Source: Bradyrhizobium sediminis
GTDB taxonomy: Bacteria; Pseudomonadota; Alphaproteobacteria; Rhizobiales; Xanthobacteraceae
Length of the DNA stretch: 64,000 nt
Assembly: GCF_018736105.1 (NCBI RefSeq)
Contig: NZ_CP076135.1
Span: forward strand, 2,540,001-2,604,000
Direction of reading: 5' to 3'
The stretch's first letter is position 1. Each line of letters opens with the position of its first letter. The translations under genes and the position numbers were made by a program. A model generated the notes under the pieces. That model ran no database searches. It was not told the DNA's origin and saw nothing but the letters and a program-made list of their open reading frames with translations. Of this stretch, positions 62,842 to 64,000 are shown piece after piece.

Positions 62842-63381
62842 ATGTTGTCCATCGGCTGTGCCAGAGGTTTGTGGGTCGACGCCAGAACAGGCCGTAACGT
62901 TGCCCGGTTGTTGGTGGTCGCTATGGGAGGCGTTCTGCTGGCGGCCTGCGCGCAGTCCTCGGTCGTCAGCAGAAATTCCGAAGGCCTTTCCACCAGCCGG
63001 CAGGCGTCGCTGCCGCACGATCGATCGGCGACGACGAGACGCGTCGCGTCCATCAGGAAGCCTTCCCCGTTCGTTGCGCGCAACGATGCCGCCACCCCGA
63101 GCGCCTCGCACGGGATCGCCAGCTTCTACTCGGAGGGAACGCGAACCGCGAGCGGCGAGAAGTTCGATGCCAGCCAGTTGACCGCCGCTCATCCGACATT
63201 GCCGTTCGGCACCAAGCTGCGCGTGACCAACGTCGCTACCGGGCAAGCCGTGACGGTCCGGGTCAACGATCGCGGTCCCTACGTTCCCGGACGAATCGTC
63301 GACGTCTCCTATTCCGCCGCCGAAACGCTCGGCATGGTCGATGGCGGTCTTGCCAGGGTCAAGCTCGACGTCGTCCAGTAG
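62842..63381 (+). CDS. RlpA-like lipoprotein (septal ring lytic transglycosylase family)
   Basis: The 179-aa protein has a lipoprotein signal with lipobox LLAAC (Cys near residue 36), preceded by an N-terminal extension that may mean the true start is a downstream codon. The C-terminal double-psi beta-barrel is complete: GIASFYSEGTRTASGEKFDA, TAAHPTLPFGTKLRVTNVA and RVNDRGPYVPGRIVDVSYSA, including the catalytic-type Asp. RlpA cleaves glycan strands without stem peptides. No SPOR domain is attached. Confidence 0.88.
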   Translation: MLSIGCARGLWVDARTGRNVARLLVVAMGGVLLAACAQSSVVSRNSEGLSTSRQASLPHDRSATTRRVASIRKPSPFVARNDAATPSASHGIASFYSEGTRTASGEKFDASQLTAAHPTLPFGTKLRVTNVATGQAVTVRVNDRGPYVPGRIVDVSYSAAETLGMVDGGLARVKLDVVQ

Positions 63382-63400
63382 CTGACGAAAGCTGCTGCTC

Positions 63401-63497
63401 CATCCTTCGAGACGCATCGCTTTCGCGATGCTCCTCAGGATGAGGTCTCAGTCCCTCGTGGTGAGGAGCGCGTCTTCGCGCGTCTCGAACCATGAGG
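63401..63497. repeat. Double-hairpin dispersed repeat
   Basis: Two adjacent palindromes: CATCCTTCGAGACGCATCGC against GCGATGCTCCTCAGGATGAG, then CCTCGTGGTGAGGAGCGCG against CGCGCGTCTCGAACCATGAG. This CATCCTTCGAGACGC/CTCAGGATGAGG type is a well-known dispersed alphaproteobacterial repeat. It lies between the RlpA-like gene and the convergent coiled-coil gene. Confidence 0.82.
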
Positions 63498-63539
63498 CCC
63501 CGCGAGAAGTGTACTGGTTTGGCCAAGCTGGAAAACGCT

Positions 63540-64000
63540 TTAGCGCAGCGGCATCGGCGGCCGCAGTACCGGTTCGTCGGTCGAGGCCGCGGCTGGTGGC
63601 GGCGGCGCGACAGGCGCGGCTGCTTGCGGCAACGGCGCTGCTGCGGCCGGCGCTGATGGATAAGCCGGCATCGGCGGCCGCGACGGCGCCGCGGCCGATC
63701 GCAGTGGAGGCGGAGGCGGCGGCGTCTTCGGCCGGACGTTGCGCTCGGGCGTTCTTGTTGCGGAAGTTCGTGTTGCGGGAGTTTGTGTCGCGGAAGTTTT
63801 GGCGACGTCGGAGGCTCGCTGGCTGGCCTTGAGCTGGTCGATGCTGGCCTTGAGCTGCTCGATCTCCTGGCCCATCGCCGCAACGTCGCGCGCCATCGCC
63901 TGCAACTGCGCCGTATCGGCAGCGAGCGCGGCGGCGGCCGGCGCGGCGCTTTCCGCGGGCTGGGCCGGAGCCAACGCTTGCGGAGCTGTCTGATCTGCCG
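63540..64000 (-). CDS. Coiled-coil, Pro/Ala-rich protein, N-terminus outside the window
   Basis: The frame is open from the window's right edge to a stop at 63540, giving at least 152 residues. The visible part has an Ala-rich stretch, a coiled coil (LQAMARDVAAMGQEIEQLKA, then SIDQLKASQRASDV), threonine-rich repeats (TQTPATRTSATRT) and a Pro/Ala-rich tail (PPPPPPLRSAAAPSRPPMPA). No domain is identifiable. Internal TTG 63974 is unlikely to be the start because the coding-like sequence continues upstream of it. Confidence 0.6.
   Translation of the reverse strand, partial: ADQTAPQALAPAQPAESAAPAAAALAADTAQLQAMARDVAAMGQEIEQLKASIDQLKASQRASDVAKTSATQTPATRTSATRTPERNVRPKTPPPPPPLRSAAAPSRPPMPAYPSAPAAAAPLPQAAAPVAPPPPAAASTDEPVLRPPMPLR

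Noticed and set aside
1..64000. Search for tRNA, rRNA, CRISPR arrays, intact insertion sequences and prophage genes
   Set aside because: I found no cloverleaf-like tRNA, no regularly spaced repeats, no transposase or integrase catalytic motifs and no phage structural genes.

Overview
The window reads as high-GC chromosomal DNA of a Bradyrhizobium-like alphaproteobacterium (Nitrobacteraceae). The signs are gene content (eukaryotic-type glutamine synthetase glnII next to a DUF2735 gene, a malic enzyme fused to a phosphotransacetylase-like domain, HdaA, the CDP-alcohol phosphotransferase/hdaA/ppk/ppx cluster, DUF2161, DUF2783), many small secreted proteins, and intergenic palindromes of the kind scattered through Bradyrhizobium and Rhodopseudomonas genomes. 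I saw no tRNA, rRNA, CRISPR array, phage or intact insertion sequence.

Layout. 1-12.6 kb is mostly housekeeping: the end of an ABC-F ATPase gene, ndk, a TerC-family gene, then on the minus strand a CDP-alcohol phosphatidyltransferase, hdaA, ppk and ppx (polyphosphate turnover). Facing away from these lie purM and purN, followed by a GST-like protein, a ketopantoate reductase and a cold-shock gene. 12.9-17 kb is accessory: a short-passenger autotransporter-like barrel, then a LysR regulator divergent from three tightly packed genes (two GNAT-like proteins and an isochorismatase-fold protein lacking its catalytic Lys and Cys). 17-24.5 kb is core again: rnd, selO, aspS, maeB. 24.5-36 kb is a string of envelope and stress genes: DoxX, DHFR-like, polysaccharide deacetylase, glutathione peroxidase, a polytopic membrane protein, a large L,D-transpeptidase, a CreA-like protein, small secreted proteins, a serine hydrolase and an M20 deacylase.

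36-41.1 kb looks like an acquired patch. It holds a secreted PIG-L-type deacetylase, a membrane acyltransferase of the HGSNAT/DUF5009 type, a PIG-V-like mannosyltransferase of visibly lower GC, and nearly 1 kb of repeat-derived non-coding DNA. 41-48 kb carries a vitamin B12-binding-type protein, a PaaI thioesterase, a GNAT, small conserved proteins, DUF2161, an SDR, a tyrosine phosphatase and an MliC-like protein. glnII has a clear sigma-54 promoter.

The most unusual feature is a set of three paralogues (45.0, 50.1 and 53.7 kb), each a tandem pair of GrlR-like domains of almost identical length; two of them start with TTG. One lies 4 bp upstream of a ModA-like binding protein without a signal peptide. 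54-58 kb has a chemotaxis receptor and small proteins. 58-61.7 kb is a likely aromatic-compound operon (VOC protein, FAD monooxygenase, DUF2783, SDR) controlled by a divergent MarR regulator; two matching 18-bp inverted repeats in the shared intergenic region look like its operators. The window ends with an HD-domain protein, an RlpA-like lipoprotein, a double-hairpin repeat and a truncated coiled-coil gene.
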